Of a stretch of DNA of 64,000 nucleotides, positions 34,433-42,907 are shown in pieces. Where the stretch lies: positions 52,241 to 116,240 of the forward strand of contig QNAI01000002.1 in the NCBI GenBank assembly GCA_003641745.1. Reading direction: 5' to 3'. Made by a program: the position numbers and the translations under genes. Within the stretch, counting starts at the first letter, position 1. Each line of letters begins with the position of its first letter. The stretch comes from Verrucomicrobiota bacterium (lineage in GTDB: Bacteria; Verrucomicrobiota; Verrucomicrobiia; Opitutales; Opitutaceae). The notes under the pieces are model-generated. The model searched no databases. It was not told the DNA's origin and saw only the letters and a list, made by a program, of their open reading frames with translations.

Positions 34433-35239
34433 TCACGGGAGTTCGATCGTCAACATGGCCGGGCCGTCCGGTGCGATCGTGGCGAGCGAATAAGGGATGG
34501 TGGTGGAGGTGCGGAGGTCGGAAAACGTGCGTTCGACTGCCTCCAGGCTGTTGCAGTCACGGCTCAGGTGGGCGAGAAAAACATGTTTCCAGGCCGGGTT
34601 CTGACATTTCCCGAGAAGCTCCCGAGCGGCCAGGTTGGAGAGATGACCGTGGCGTCCGGTGATTCGTTGCTTGACCGACCACGGGCGCCGGGTATCGGCC
34701 TTGAGCATATCGAGGTCGTGGTTGGACTCGAGCACCAGCACATCGGCAAGGCGCACGCGATCACGGACGAGTTCGGTGGCATAACCCAGGTCGGTCAGCC
34801 ATGCGATACTGCGCCGGGGCTCAAAAAGATCATCGTTTCCGCAGCTGAAAATAAAGCCGACGGGATCGTGGGCGTCATGGGGGATGGAGAAGCTTTCAAT
34901 CGTCAGGTCCCGGAATGAGAACTCGGTGCCGGTTTCGAAGATCTGCCAGTTGGGCCTTACTTTAAGGCGGGGTTGGATGGCGTGGGCCGTGCCCCGATTG
35001 GCAAAAATCCTCAGATCCTGATGACGGCTGAGGCCGTTGAGCCCCGCCGTGTGGTCGGCGTGTTCGTGGGTGACAAAAACCGCATCGATGTTTTCGATCG
35101 ATTCTCCTGCGTCCTCGAGCATCTTTTTGATCCGGCGGGCCGAAAAACCGGCATCAATCAAAACGCGGGTGTGTTCCGTCGCCATGAGGGCACAGTTTCC
35201 CGAACTGCTGCTGCCCAAGATGGTGAACCGGATGGCCAT
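34433..35239 (-). CDS. MBL-fold metallo-hydrolase (YycJ/WalJ-like)
   Basis: 268 residues from ATG 35239 ([19 protein letters not shown], the family's usual start). It has the metal-binding HxHxDH as [13 protein letters not shown] (about 56-68), [12 protein letters not shown] (about 118), LTDLGYA with a bridging Asp (about 144), and a C-terminal AHLSRDCNS. Members of this group are single-strand or 5' exonuclease-like, or cell-wall linked (YycJ); the activity here is not known. It is divergent from the PTPS-like gene. Confidence 0.87.
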   Translation of the reverse strand: MAIRFTILGSSSSGNCALMATEHTRVLIDAGFSARRIKKMLEDAGESIENIDAVFVTHEHADHTAGLNGLSRHQDLRIFANRGTAHAIQPRLKVRPNWQIFETGTEFSFRDLTIESFSIPHDAHDPVGFIFSCGNDDLFEPRRSIAWLTDLGYATELVRDRVRLADVLVLESNHDLDMLKADTRRPWSVKQRITGRHGHLSNLAARELLGKCQNPAWKHVFLAHLSRDCNSLEAVERTFSDLRTSTTIPYSLATIAPDGPAMLTIELP

Positions 35240-35410
35240 GGGTCGTGAGAAAATCAGTTCGATCAGGCCAGGCAACGGTATTCTGAGAACACGTCGTTCC
35301 GGAGGTGACTGGGAAGCGGGAATTCTCCGCAACCGGCGGGTGAGGCCGGTGTATGAAAATCGGCTGCCCTATTGACCGGACCCGAATCCTCGGCTTTATT
35401 CCGCAACTCC

Positions 35411-35893
35411 ATGTGTGCTCGTTCGTCCAGATCCTCGCTCGAAACAGCGACCACCAACCGGTCCCTCGACGGGGAGGTGGTGGTGACCCGTCGCACGCAT
35501 TTCAATGCGTCGCACCGACTCGTGAATACGGATCGATCGGCTCGGTGGAACAGAAATACCTATGGCTCCTGCAACAACCCGAACGGGCATGGCCACAATT
35601 ATGTGCTCGAAGTCTCCGTGGTGGGGCGACCGGATTCGTCCACCGGCTACGTGATCGATCTCGGTGAATTGAAGGAAATCATCGGCAGGCAGATCACGGA
35701 CAGATGCGATCATCGCAATCTGAACCTGGATGTCGATTTTCTGAGCGGCATCATCCCGTCTGCCGAGAACCTGGTCATCGCCTTCTGGAATCAGTTGGCC
35801 CCCCATATCATGAAAGGTCGCCTCCATTGTGTCCGGCTCTGGGAAACTGAGCGAAATCGCGCGGAGTATTTCGGGCCGGCGGCTCAAGTGTGA
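35411..35893 (+). CDS. 6-pyruvoyl-tetrahydropterin synthase-type enzyme (PTPS/QueD family)
   Basis: 160 residues from ATG 35411; a TTG at 35372 or an internal GTG are alternatives, and the conserved part begins at [13 protein letters not shown]. Zinc ligands H35, H60 and H62, catalytic Cys54, Asp100-His101 (CDHRNLN) and Glu146 (WETE) are all present. The Cys-to-His spacing, [11 protein letters not shown], is the form found in animal PTPS and differs from the CxxxHGH of E. coli QueD. That favours conversion of dihydroneopterin triphosphate to 6-pyruvoyl-tetrahydropterin. It is followed by FolE2 and an SDR, a possible biopterin set. A QueD role for queuosine remains the alternative. Confidence 0.85.
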   Translation: MCARSSRSSLETATTNRSLDGEVVVTRRTHFNASHRLVNTDRSARWNRNTYGSCNNPNGHGHNYVLEVSVVGRPDSSTGYVIDLGELKEIIGRQITDRCDHRNLNLDVDFLSGIIPSAENLVIAFWNQLAPHIMKGRLHCVRLWETERNRAEYFGPAAQV

Positions 35894-35966
35894 ATCAACC
35901 CGGCCGGAAATACCGGCCGAACAAGCGGTTATCGTCACCAACCGTGTTCTCGGAAACGAAAAACGA

Positions 35967-36947
35967 ATGATGAAAAAGAAGAAGACCATGTATCTCCATC
36001 AGACTGTGGATGGGGAGCAACAGTCGATGAAGCGTGCCTATGATCGCGGTTTTGAGGTCACCCGAGCCTACCGGGGAGATCTGCCGGACATGAATGACGC
36101 GACAGATTCGATCCAGGGAGCCAATGTACCCATTCAACAGGTGGGTGTCGCCAATTTCCGATTACCACTCAAATTCGCGGTCAAGAAAGGCGCGCCGGTG
36201 GTGCTCGAAGCCAGCGTGATGGGTTCGGTCTCGCTGGAAGCGGACCTCAAGGGGATCAACATGTCCCGAATCGTTCGTTCCTTCTATGACAGTAAGGACC
36301 GGGTGTTTTCTCTGGAGAGCCTGAGGGCCATTCTGAACACCTACCGGAAGAAGGTGGAGAGTTTTGATGCCCGGATCCGTCTTTCCTTTAACTACCCTCT
36401 CTTGCAGGAGAGTCTGCGCAGCGGTCTGAAGGGCTATCAATACTACAAGGTTGTCCTCGAGGGAGCCATGGCCCGGGACGGGCGTTTTCGTCGGTTCATC
36501 CACTTCGATTTTGTGTATTCGTCGGCCTGCCCCTGCTCGGCGGAACTGGCTGAGCACGCCAGGGACAAACGGGGTGTCTACAGCATTCCGCATTCACAAC
36601 GGAGTAAAGCGAGGGTATCGGTCGAGGTGACCGAGGGCCGGAAGCTGGCGATTGAGGACCTTCACAAGCACTGTCTCGAGGCGCTCACGACCGAGACCCA
36701 GGTCATGGTCAAACGCGAGGATGAGCAGGCGTTTGCCGAGATGAACGGCGCGACCATCAAGTTTGTGGAGGATGCGGCCCGGCTGGTTTACGAACAGTTG
36801 GATAAGGATCCGAGAATTTTCGATTTTCAGGTGGCATGCTCGCATCTCGAATCGCTCCACTCCCACGACGCGATCTCGGTCATCTGCCGGGGTGTCCCCG
36901 GGGGGTTCAAGGCGGATCTGATCGATTTCGCCGCCCTGATCTGTTGA
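35967..36947 (+). CDS. folE2: GTP cyclohydrolase FolE2 (type IB)
   Basis: 326 residues from ATG 35967; an in-frame start as far up as 35829 overlaps the previous gene, and the conserved part begins near 36000. FolE2 signature: the metal Cys loop [14 protein letters not shown] (about 188), [19 protein letters not shown] (about 205), and [11 protein letters not shown] (about 292). FolE2 converts GTP to dihydroneopterin triphosphate and works with metals other than zinc. It supplies folate, queuosine or biopterin; here it stands between the PTPS-like and SDR genes. The N-terminal 20 residues ([12 protein letters not shown]) are unusual and may not be translated. Confidence 0.92.
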   Translation: MMKKKKTMYLHQTVDGEQQSMKRAYDRGFEVTRAYRGDLPDMNDATDSIQGANVPIQQVGVANFRLPLKFAVKKGAPVVLEASVMGSVSLEADLKGINMSRIVRSFYDSKDRVFSLESLRAILNTYRKKVESFDARIRLSFNYPLLQESLRSGLKGYQYYKVVLEGAMARDGRFRRFIHFDFVYSSACPCSAELAEHARDKRGVYSIPHSQRSKARVSVEVTEGRKLAIEDLHKHCLEALTTETQVMVKREDEQAFAEMNGATIKFVEDAARLVYEQLDKDPRIFDFQVACSHLESLHSHDAISVICRGVPGGFKADLIDFAALIC

Positions 36948-36963
36948 ACTCGGAGCTGCCCGA

Positions 36964-37680
36964 ATGAGTGATTCAAGACCGTTGATCGCAGTCACGGGAG
37001 CCAGTCAGGGGATTGGAGCGGCCATTGCGGCGGTGTTTGCGCGGGAACATCCCTGCCGCCTGGCGTTATTGGCTCGAAACCTTGAGAATCTGGAGAAAGT
37101 CGCAGTGGCGTGCAGGGAATCAGGAGCCGACGCCCACATCTTTTCCTGCGACGCCACCGACCCGGAATCGGTTGAGTCCGCGGCCGGTCGGGTTCTGGGT
37201 GAATTGGGCACACCAGACGTCCTGATCAACAATGCCGGTCGGTTCTGCGGGGTCTCTTTCCTGGAAACGACGCTCGAGCAGTTCGACGAATTGATCGCGG
37301 CCAACCTTAGAAGTGTTTTCCTGGTCTCCAGGGCATTTCTTCCGTCCATGGTCCGCCGGAGGAAAGGCCATGTCTTCAATATGTCCTCGATCGCGGGGCT
37401 GAATCCCTATCCCGGGGGCACCGCCTATTGCTCGGCCAAATTCGGCGTGACGGGATTGAGCAAGGTCATGCGGCGCGAGATGATGGAGCATGGAATCCGG
37501 GTGACCACCGTTTACCCGGGCGCCACCTTCACCCCGTCATGGCAAGGTTCGGGTGTCTCGGAGGATGTCATGATGCCGGCCGAGGACGTGGCGCGGGCTT
37601 TCTACGACGCATGGCGCCTCAGTGACCGGACGGTCGTCGAGGACCTGGTCCTCCGCCCGGTCGGGGGTGACCCGATGTGA
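36964..37680 (+). CDS. Short-chain dehydrogenase/reductase, possible sepiapterin-type reductase
   Basis: 238 residues. Classical SDR: TGASQGIGAAIA (NAD(P) loop, 11-22), NNAG (89-92), and the catalytic triad Ser142 / Tyr155 / Lys159 in MSSIAGLN and YCSAKFG. The RLALLARNLE segment after strand 2 is typical of NADPH users. It starts 16 bases after folE2. In biopterin pathways the last step is an SDR (sepiapterin reductase), so the position suggests reduction of 6-pyruvoyl-tetrahydropterin. The specificity is not provable from the sequence, and a general acyl or sugar SDR is possible. Confidence 0.85.
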   Translation: MSDSRPLIAVTGASQGIGAAIAAVFAREHPCRLALLARNLENLEKVAVACRESGADAHIFSCDATDPESVESAAGRVLGELGTPDVLINNAGRFCGVSFLETTLEQFDELIAANLRSVFLVSRAFLPSMVRRRKGHVFNMSSIAGLNPYPGGTAYCSAKFGVTGLSKVMRREMMEHGIRVTTVYPGATFTPSWQGSGVSEDVMMPAEDVARAFYDAWRLSDRTVVEDLVLRPVGGDPM

Positions 37681-37694
37681 GGGGTCAAAACCCC
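37681..37694. terminator. Small hairpin between convergent genes
   Basis: GGGGT (37681-37685), loop CAAA, ACCCC (37690-37694), right at the SDR stop and 11 bases before the SYLF gene end. No T tract. Confidence 0.35.
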
Positions 37695-37704
37695 GTCGGA
37701 TGGA

Positions 37705-38403
37705 TTACTCGGCTTCGTAGGCGCTCATGCGGGCCATGAGCGGTTGGGCGGGTGGCGGAAGCCTGAACCATGTGCTGAGCAGGATTTCGGGCGAGGAATA
37801 GGTCGTATTGTAAAAGGCCCGGTTGGCCTTGTCGTCGACCGAGACCCAGCCTCCTTTCACGGTTGCGCCGGCGAACAGGCCGGAGGATGCCGTATAGGCG
37901 AGAACCTCCGCCCGGAAGAGGTCGAAATTCTCAGCATTCTTGCCCACCGGACCGGCCACGGCCTTGGCGTCAACCCCGATATCGAAACGCCCGGAATAGG
38001 CCTTCGACACGGCTTCGTCCGTCATCAGGAGGTAGATGTTGTTCACCTCGGTGTAGCCGACCTGGAGTCCGAAACTGGCCTGACCGGCAGTCATGAAACC
38101 GGGCACGCCCCATTTCCCGGTCTGAGGATTTCGGATGATCAAGACACCGTTTCCGCCCTGGCCTCCAAAGATAAAGCCCGCGCGGTACTGATTGAGGATG
38201 ATGATACCCTTGGCCTGCCGGAGCAGATTACGGGGAATGGTCGACCTGGCGTCGACCATGATCGTTTCGAGAACCCATTCGGCCGTCGTCAGGCGACCGG
38301 CCAACTTTTCGGTATAGGGTTGTTTTGCGGCCGTGAGCGAGGCCGATGAGATGGCTAACACCCCGAAGGTCAGGGCGATAAAACGAAGGCTGTTCTTCAT
38401 CAT
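37705..38403 (-). CDS. SYLF-domain (Ysc84-like) secreted lipid-binding protein
   Basis: 232 residues with a signal peptide (about 1-25) and the SYLF fold: a helical N-part with IPRNLLRQAKGIIILNQYRA, then FIFGGQGGNGVLIIRN (about 78), ASFGLQVGYTEV (about 108), DIGVDAKAVAGPVG (about 141) and the ending TYSSPEILLSTWF. Eukaryotic SYLF proteins bind phosphoinositides; bacterial ones are periplasmic with unknown function. The first ATG (38403) and the next codon ATG (38400) are both possible. Confidence 0.87.
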   Translation of the reverse strand: MMKNSLRFIALTFGVLAISSASLTAAKQPYTEKLAGRLTTAEWVLETIMVDARSTIPRNLLRQAKGIIILNQYRAGFIFGGQGGNGVLIIRNPQTGKWGVPGFMTAGQASFGLQVGYTEVNNIYLLMTDEAVSKAYSGRFDIGVDAKAVAGPVGKNAENFDLFRAEVLAYTASSGLFAGATVKGGWVSVDDKANRAFYNTTYSSPEILLSTWFRLPPPAQPLMARMSAYEAE

Positions 38404-38653
38404 TACAGGAGGATCTAGGTCGGAGCACAGGTGAAATCGAGAAAAAAGGCAAACGCTAACCCGCGCAGATTTGAAGAAGATGCATCGGCCAATCGGCGTC
38501 CTTACTTCACAGAAATGAAATTCTTGCGGTTCGGGCTGTTAACCGTGGTTGTCTGGTTGGACCCGACGGGCCGTGAAGTGTTCCCGCAAAGGCTTGGAGG
38601 TCAGGAGTCAATCGCAGGGAGAATCGGGTTTGAGGGGCGATCGGCATTTGCCC

Positions 38654-40420
38654 CTATGGGGATGTGACGGCCGCCATGACTTTGTCGATGGATCGGAGGC
38701 TCTCATGACCGATCAACCCGTTGATGCGCTCGATGATTTTCTGAATGATACCATCGGGGCACGAAGCTCCACCTGTGATCAGGATTCTGATTGGGTATTG
38801 CGGCGAGAGGAATGACCTCACTTCAGTTCTTCCGCCCGCCGGATCGGATGGATCGATCGGAAAGCAGTAGTGTTCGATTGATTCGAGTGAGCGGATATTG
38901 CTTTCGGACTGAACATAAAACGCCCGGTTCCCGATGGCGTTGGCGCAGAGCCTGAAGAGTTGGTAGGTGTTTGAGCTGTTGCGCCCGCCGACCACGACGG
39001 CGACATCGACCTCCTGCTGAAGTGCCCGTTCGAGCGAATCCTGGTTGACCTGGGTCGCATAACACAGGGTGTCCCCGCGGCTTTGACCGTAGAGGTGATC
39101 CGCGGTGTTTTCCTTTCCGTGCTTCCGCCCAAAGACAGACTCCAGGTAATCGATGATGGCGACGGTTTCGTTTCGAAGCAGGGTCGTCTGATTGACGACG
39201 GCGACGCGGTCGAGGTCGGTCGAGGGATCAAATCCCGGTGTGTGGTTGCCTGAGAAATGACGCAGTTGCTGTCTTTTCGCGATAGGGTCGGGTTCCAGAA
39301 TGATCTTTCCCAATCGCCTGGTCTCGGACAGGTTGCGGACGATGAGCGAGGGTGCGTATTTCGCACTGTTGGAAAAGGTTGCCTTGGTTTCCTCGTGTTC
39401 GGCCTTGCCATGAATGATCACGGTATAGCCGTTTTGCCCAAGGTGGCGGGCCGTTTTCCATACCTTCTCGACCAGCATGCAGGTGGCGTCATGCCGGCGG
39501 ACCGCGATCCCCTTTTCGATCAGCTTCCGTTTGTCTTCGTCGGCGGCGCCGAAGGCGGGAATGATGACAATATCGTCGCTGGTCAGCGAGTGCCAATAGG
39601 GTGCGCGAGTTTCGGGGTCGTTGAGGGGTACGCCTTTATCGGATTGAATATAGAGCAGGCCACGGATTCGGAGATCCTCATTGACGAAGGGGTTGTGGAT
39701 CAGCTCGCTCAGCATGAAAACTCGGCGGTCCCGGTGTGCGTTCAGGGTTTCATAGGCACGCTCGATCGCATTTTGGACGCCGAGGCAGAATCCGAAATGG
39801 CTGGGCAGGACGTACCTGACGGGTCCGAAATCGAGTACGGCCGGTTCGGCCGAGGTGCGTTCCTTGCTCCGTTTGGCGGCCTTGATTGTCTCGCAGAGGG
39901 TGCTGTGGTAGAGATCCCTGGCTCGTTCGTCGATCAGGTAGACTGAGCGATTACGTTGTTTGTCGGTGCGAAACCGGTAGATATAGTCATTTTCCGGCAG
40001 GTTGAGGTAGGCGATGCGAACCGCGTTTTCGTGCAGGCCTGCGACCAGATCCGGCAGGGGACGGGCCAGAGAGGCAGATGCCCCGGTGGCCATCTCGTAG
40101 AATTGCGCGAGCGTGACGCGGCAGGTTTCATCGGTGCGGGTTGAGGAATTGTCGTCGGGGTCCTTATCGAGAGCGAAGAAGACTTCGATTGGCCCGATCT
40201 GGGTATTGTTCAGCCGGAAGCCCGGATGTACCTGCAGATCCTTTCCCACAGCCTCTTTCGCCAGGCGGGAAGCAACCGGGAGCCGTGCATCGATTCTCAC
40301 CCCTGAAGCCGTACCCGAAGCGCTCCATGACTCGGAAGTTGAGGCACGCCTGAGCGTCACCCGACTGTTTGCATCGAAGATGAGAAGGATGACCTGAGCG
40401 GTTGAACCGGAATTCGCCAT
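38654..40420 (-). CDS. ispH: IspH (HMBPP reductase) with about 195-residue N-terminal extension
   Basis: 588 residues from ATG 40420, which has a perfect AGGAG site. The catalytic part starts near residue 200 (VRYVLPSHFGFCLGVQNAIE). The three [4Fe-4S] Cys are C212, C314 and C453 (DTLCYATQ); VVNQTTLLRNE and GGASCPDG are also present. The substrate loop reads IIHGKAEHEET, like the plant/cyanobacterial class, where E. coli has GHPEVEG. The N-terminal extension (ILLIFDANSRVTLRRAS...GPIEVFFALD) has no motif I can name; it is faintly Nudix-like in layout but without a Nudix box. The enzyme makes IPP and DMAPP in the MEP pathway. Confidence 0.9.
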   Translation of the reverse strand: MANSGSTAQVILLIFDANSRVTLRRASTSESWSASGTASGVRIDARLPVASRLAKEAVGKDLQVHPGFRLNNTQIGPIEVFFALDKDPDDNSSTRTDETCRVTLAQFYEMATGASASLARPLPDLVAGLHENAVRIAYLNLPENDYIYRFRTDKQRNRSVYLIDERARDLYHSTLCETIKAAKRSKERTSAEPAVLDFGPVRYVLPSHFGFCLGVQNAIERAYETLNAHRDRRVFMLSELIHNPFVNEDLRIRGLLYIQSDKGVPLNDPETRAPYWHSLTSDDIVIIPAFGAADEDKRKLIEKGIAVRRHDATCMLVEKVWKTARHLGQNGYTVIIHGKAEHEETKATFSNSAKYAPSLIVRNLSETRRLGKIILEPDPIAKRQQLRHFSGNHTPGFDPSTDLDRVAVVNQTTLLRNETVAIIDYLESVFGRKHGKENTADHLYGQSRGDTLCYATQVNQDSLERALQQEVDVAVVVGGRNSSNTYQLFRLCANAIGNRAFYVQSESNIRSLESIEHYCFPIDPSDPAGGRTEVRSFLSPQYPIRILITGGASCPDGIIQKIIERINGLIGHESLRSIDKVMAAVTSP

Positions 40421-40552
40421 GTTTTGCTCCTCATGTTGTTTCCGCTTCCGTCTCGAGGTCCAGCGAAACCTGATGCGAAGGACAGCCGGGGGTCCGGACT
40501 GGACATGCATATCCGGATGCCATTAGGATCCGAACTCGGAGGGTTAGCTGAA

Positions 40553-41509
40553 TTGAATACTCGTTGGCATGTCGTTCTCGGGGGTGGTCCCCTGGGCCTC
40601 GCGGTCGTCAGACGTCTGGTCGACCAGGGACGCCCTGTGCGCTTGGCCACGCGATCCACCCGGCCATCAATTCCCGGGGTTGAAACGGTGAATCTGGACG
40701 CGTCGGATGCGGGGAAGCTTCAGAAGGTCTGCCGGGATGCGTCGATCCTCTACTTCTGTGCCAGTCCACCCTATGGCTCTCCGGAGTTGCTTGTGCCACT
40801 GGTCCAGGGAGTCACCCAGGGTGTGACCCGAGCCGGATGCCGTCTGGTTTATGCCGACAATCTCTACGCTTACGGTCGGGTCAGCGGTCCGGTGCGTGAA
40901 GGCCTTCCTCACAGGCCGCATGGACCCAAGAGCAGGGCTCGGGCGGCTGCGGTGGATCATGTCCTGGAGGCGCATCGACTCGAGAGGATCGGTGCGGATG
41001 TGGTTTGTGGTTCCGATTTTTATGGTCCGGGCGTGACTTTTTCGCTTCTCGGTGACCGGGTTTTGCGTCCGGCCATCGATGGTGGAACAATCAACCTGCT
41101 GGGCGACGTCGATGTGCCCCACAGCTACACCTACATCGAGGATTTTGCCAGGGCCATAGTGGTGGTTGCGGGTGAAGCCGGATCGTTTGGGCAGATCTGG
41201 CATGTGCCGGAAGCGGAAACACTCACCACCCGGGGCATGGTCGAACGGATCATTACGGCGACGGGTGGGCGGGCCTCATGTCGGATTGCTCCGAAGTGGT
41301 TGGAAGCGATTATGGGTGTGTTCAGCAGGCCGATCCGTGAGCTTCGCGAGACGGCCTATCAGCGAAACAGTCCTTGGATTGTCGGTGCCGATCGATTGCT
41401 GGAGCGATTTGGTTTTGAGCCGACTCCGGTCGACGACGCGATCGCCGCGACTGTCGCCTGGTACAGGTCGCAAGCCTCCGGCAAGGCTCTGGTGGAGCGG
41501 CACGGATAA
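40553..41509 (+). CDS. NAD-dependent epimerase/dehydratase (extended SDR)
   Basis: 318 residues from TTG 40553, chosen because GGAGG lies 10 bases upstream; ATG 40505 is the alternative. The Rossmann start is HVVLGGGPLGLAVVRRL (an atypical GxGxxG form). LVYADNLYAYGRV gives the Tyr position but not the normal YxxxK, so it resembles the group of atypical extended SDRs. SYTYIEDFARAIVVV (about 210) and a C-terminal WYRSQ segment follow. The substrate is unknown. It is divergent from ispH with about 130 bases between starts. Confidence 0.8.
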   Translation: MNTRWHVVLGGGPLGLAVVRRLVDQGRPVRLATRSTRPSIPGVETVNLDASDAGKLQKVCRDASILYFCASPPYGSPELLVPLVQGVTQGVTRAGCRLVYADNLYAYGRVSGPVREGLPHRPHGPKSRARAAAVDHVLEAHRLERIGADVVCGSDFYGPGVTFSLLGDRVLRPAIDGGTINLLGDVDVPHSYTYIEDFARAIVVVAGEAGSFGQIWHVPEAETLTTRGMVERIITATGGRASCRIAPKWLEAIMGVFSRPIRELRETAYQRNSPWIVGADRLLERFGFEPTPVDDAIAATVAWYRSQASGKALVERHG

Positions 41510-41600
41510 AATGGGGGGTGGAGGGCTGTCCTTCCGTCTTTACAATGCTGCGCCGGGACATGCCCGGGCAGCCGTGTAACCCGGCTTTGTTGAACTCGGG

Positions 41601-41633
41601 CAAAGAAAAGGTCGGCACCTTTCGGCGCCGACC
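41601..41633 (-). terminator. Rho-independent terminator of the DUF3313-like gene
   Basis: Read on the minus strand: GGTCGGC (41633-41627), loop, GCCGACC (41616-41610), then TTTTCTTTG. It lies 25 bases beyond the stop of 41659-42378. The stem is symmetric and may also slow the convergent transcript. Confidence 0.82.
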
Positions 41634-41658
41634 CCGTCAAATCATTTTCCCGAGTGAG

Positions 41659-42378
41659 TCACGGGTTGAGTTCGGGAGTCGTGTCAAGATCCGGCGTGGC
41701 GACCTTCATCGCGTGGTCCTCCATCTCGGAGGAAAGGCCGTCCATCCAGTTGATGTAGAGATCCCGCTCCTCTGACAGATCCTGGCGGGCGATGGTGAAA
41801 CGAACGCCGCCCATGGGGTCGACCATTGCGAGGTAGCGCTCATTGGTCACCGAGTCGGACAACTCCAACTCGACGACGACAACGAAGGCATCGGCAAGAT
41901 TATTGTCGCGCGCGTCCCTGAGGTGCGCAACCGATTCGGGGACCCTCAGGTTGGTGATGGCAGTGCGCACCCGAAGGGTCTGCGGGCCGGCGACATGCAC
42001 CTTGCGGAAGCGGTCCTTCAATTTGAGATTCAACCATTCTTTCAGGTAGCGGGCAAGACGCTCCTTTTCCTCGACCGTGATCTCAAGCGAGCCCTCATAG
42101 TAGTCAAAGGACACTGGATCGATGACGACCTTGTTGTAGCTGCTCAGGTCGCTGTCCGGGTTGATGTAGATCTTGCGGCCCACCACGGCGAACTCAGGCT
42201 CCTTGGCGAGCGTCATCTGGGAATAGTCACCCAGGAAGCCGCTCTCCCGCAGGTCTGGGATGGTATAGGTGATCGTGCCTCCCGGCACCGGGTTGTCGGT
42301 CGTCGCGCAACCCGTGAAGAACAAGGTGGTGGCGAGGACGAGGGCAGACAGAAGAAGAGCTCTCTTGGTATTGGGCAT
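41659..42378 (-). CDS. DUF3313-like lipoprotein
   Basis: 239 residues from ATG 42378 (MPNTKRALLLSALVLATTLF, lipobox FTG-Cys at about 21-24). The mature part has SGFLGDYSQM and YINPDSDLSSYNKVVIDPV followed by LARYLKEWLNLKLKDRF, the pattern of DUF3313 family lipoproteins (a fold related to outer-membrane lipoprotein components). It ends in an acidic tail. Function unknown; probably outer-membrane attached. It ends at a clear terminator. Confidence 0.78.
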   Translation of the reverse strand: MPNTKRALLLSALVLATTLFFTGCATTDNPVPGGTITYTIPDLRESGFLGDYSQMTLAKEPEFAVVGRKIYINPDSDLSSYNKVVIDPVSFDYYEGSLEITVEEKERLARYLKEWLNLKLKDRFRKVHVAGPQTLRVRTAITNLRVPESVAHLRDARDNNLADAFVVVVELELSDSVTNERYLAMVDPMGGVRFTIARQDLSEERDLYINWMDGLSSEMEDHAMKVATPDLDTTPELNP

Positions 42379-42499
42379 GTTTTGAGCGGTTGAACTTGGT
42401 TGAATCATTCATTTGAGCCGACCTGCGCAGGCAGGCAAGCCCGGTTTTCCGGTTTATCGGGGAGTGGGATGGAAAAGACGGGTCTGTGGCAGACCCGTA

Positions 42500-42739
42500 T
42501 CAGGGAAGATTGCGGTGATTGCCATCGCAGAGGGGCGCGGTCCCGGTGTGCTTGCAGTTGCAGAGAGCGACGCGCTTTTTCTCCGAAACGGTGTATTCCA
42601 TGGGCTCAAAGGTGGTTCCGGCATGGGAACCGTCGCACCAGGGTTGGGTCTTGGAACGCCCGCAGGCGCACCACCAGTAGGTTCCCGGTTCGAGTTCCAG
42701 GACGGCAGGGGTTTTGGAAGGAATTTCAGGCTGGCTCAT
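42500..42739 (-). CDS. Two-CDGSH iron-sulfur protein
   Basis: 79 residues with two CDGSH motifs: CACGRSKTQPWCDGSH (about 24-39) and LCNCKHTGTAPLCDGNH (about 59-75). Each C-x-C-x(8-9)-C-D-G-x-H binds a 2Fe-2S cluster through three Cys and one His, as in mitoNEET. The double motif in a small soluble protein matches the bacterial tandem-CDGSH group, related to the MiNT/CISD3 class. It probably transfers electrons or clusters. It stands alone between convergent or divergent neighbours. Confidence 0.92.
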   Translation of the reverse strand: MSQPEIPSKTPAVLELEPGTYWWCACGRSKTQPWCDGSHAGTTFEPMEYTVSEKKRVALCNCKHTGTAPLCDGNHRNLP

Positions 42740-42907
42740 GGGGTCACCTTAGCAGAAAGAGAGTGTCATTGGAACTCTTCGCTTTCCGCGTCGGGAATGA
42801 CGGTAGGGCCCCGGGCAATTCCGGAAGCAGTTCGCAACTTTCTTTTGTTCGATCGGGTCCTGATTCCAGAAAAGGGATTGCTCGAACCACCCCGAGTGGG
42901 CTGATGT

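Noticed and set aside
38431..38667. Possible 78-residue small gene between the SYLF and ispH genes
   Set aside because: No ribosome-binding site or family features, and it overlaps the end of ispH. The internal MKFLRFGLLTVVVWL looks like a signal peptide, but nothing credible follows.
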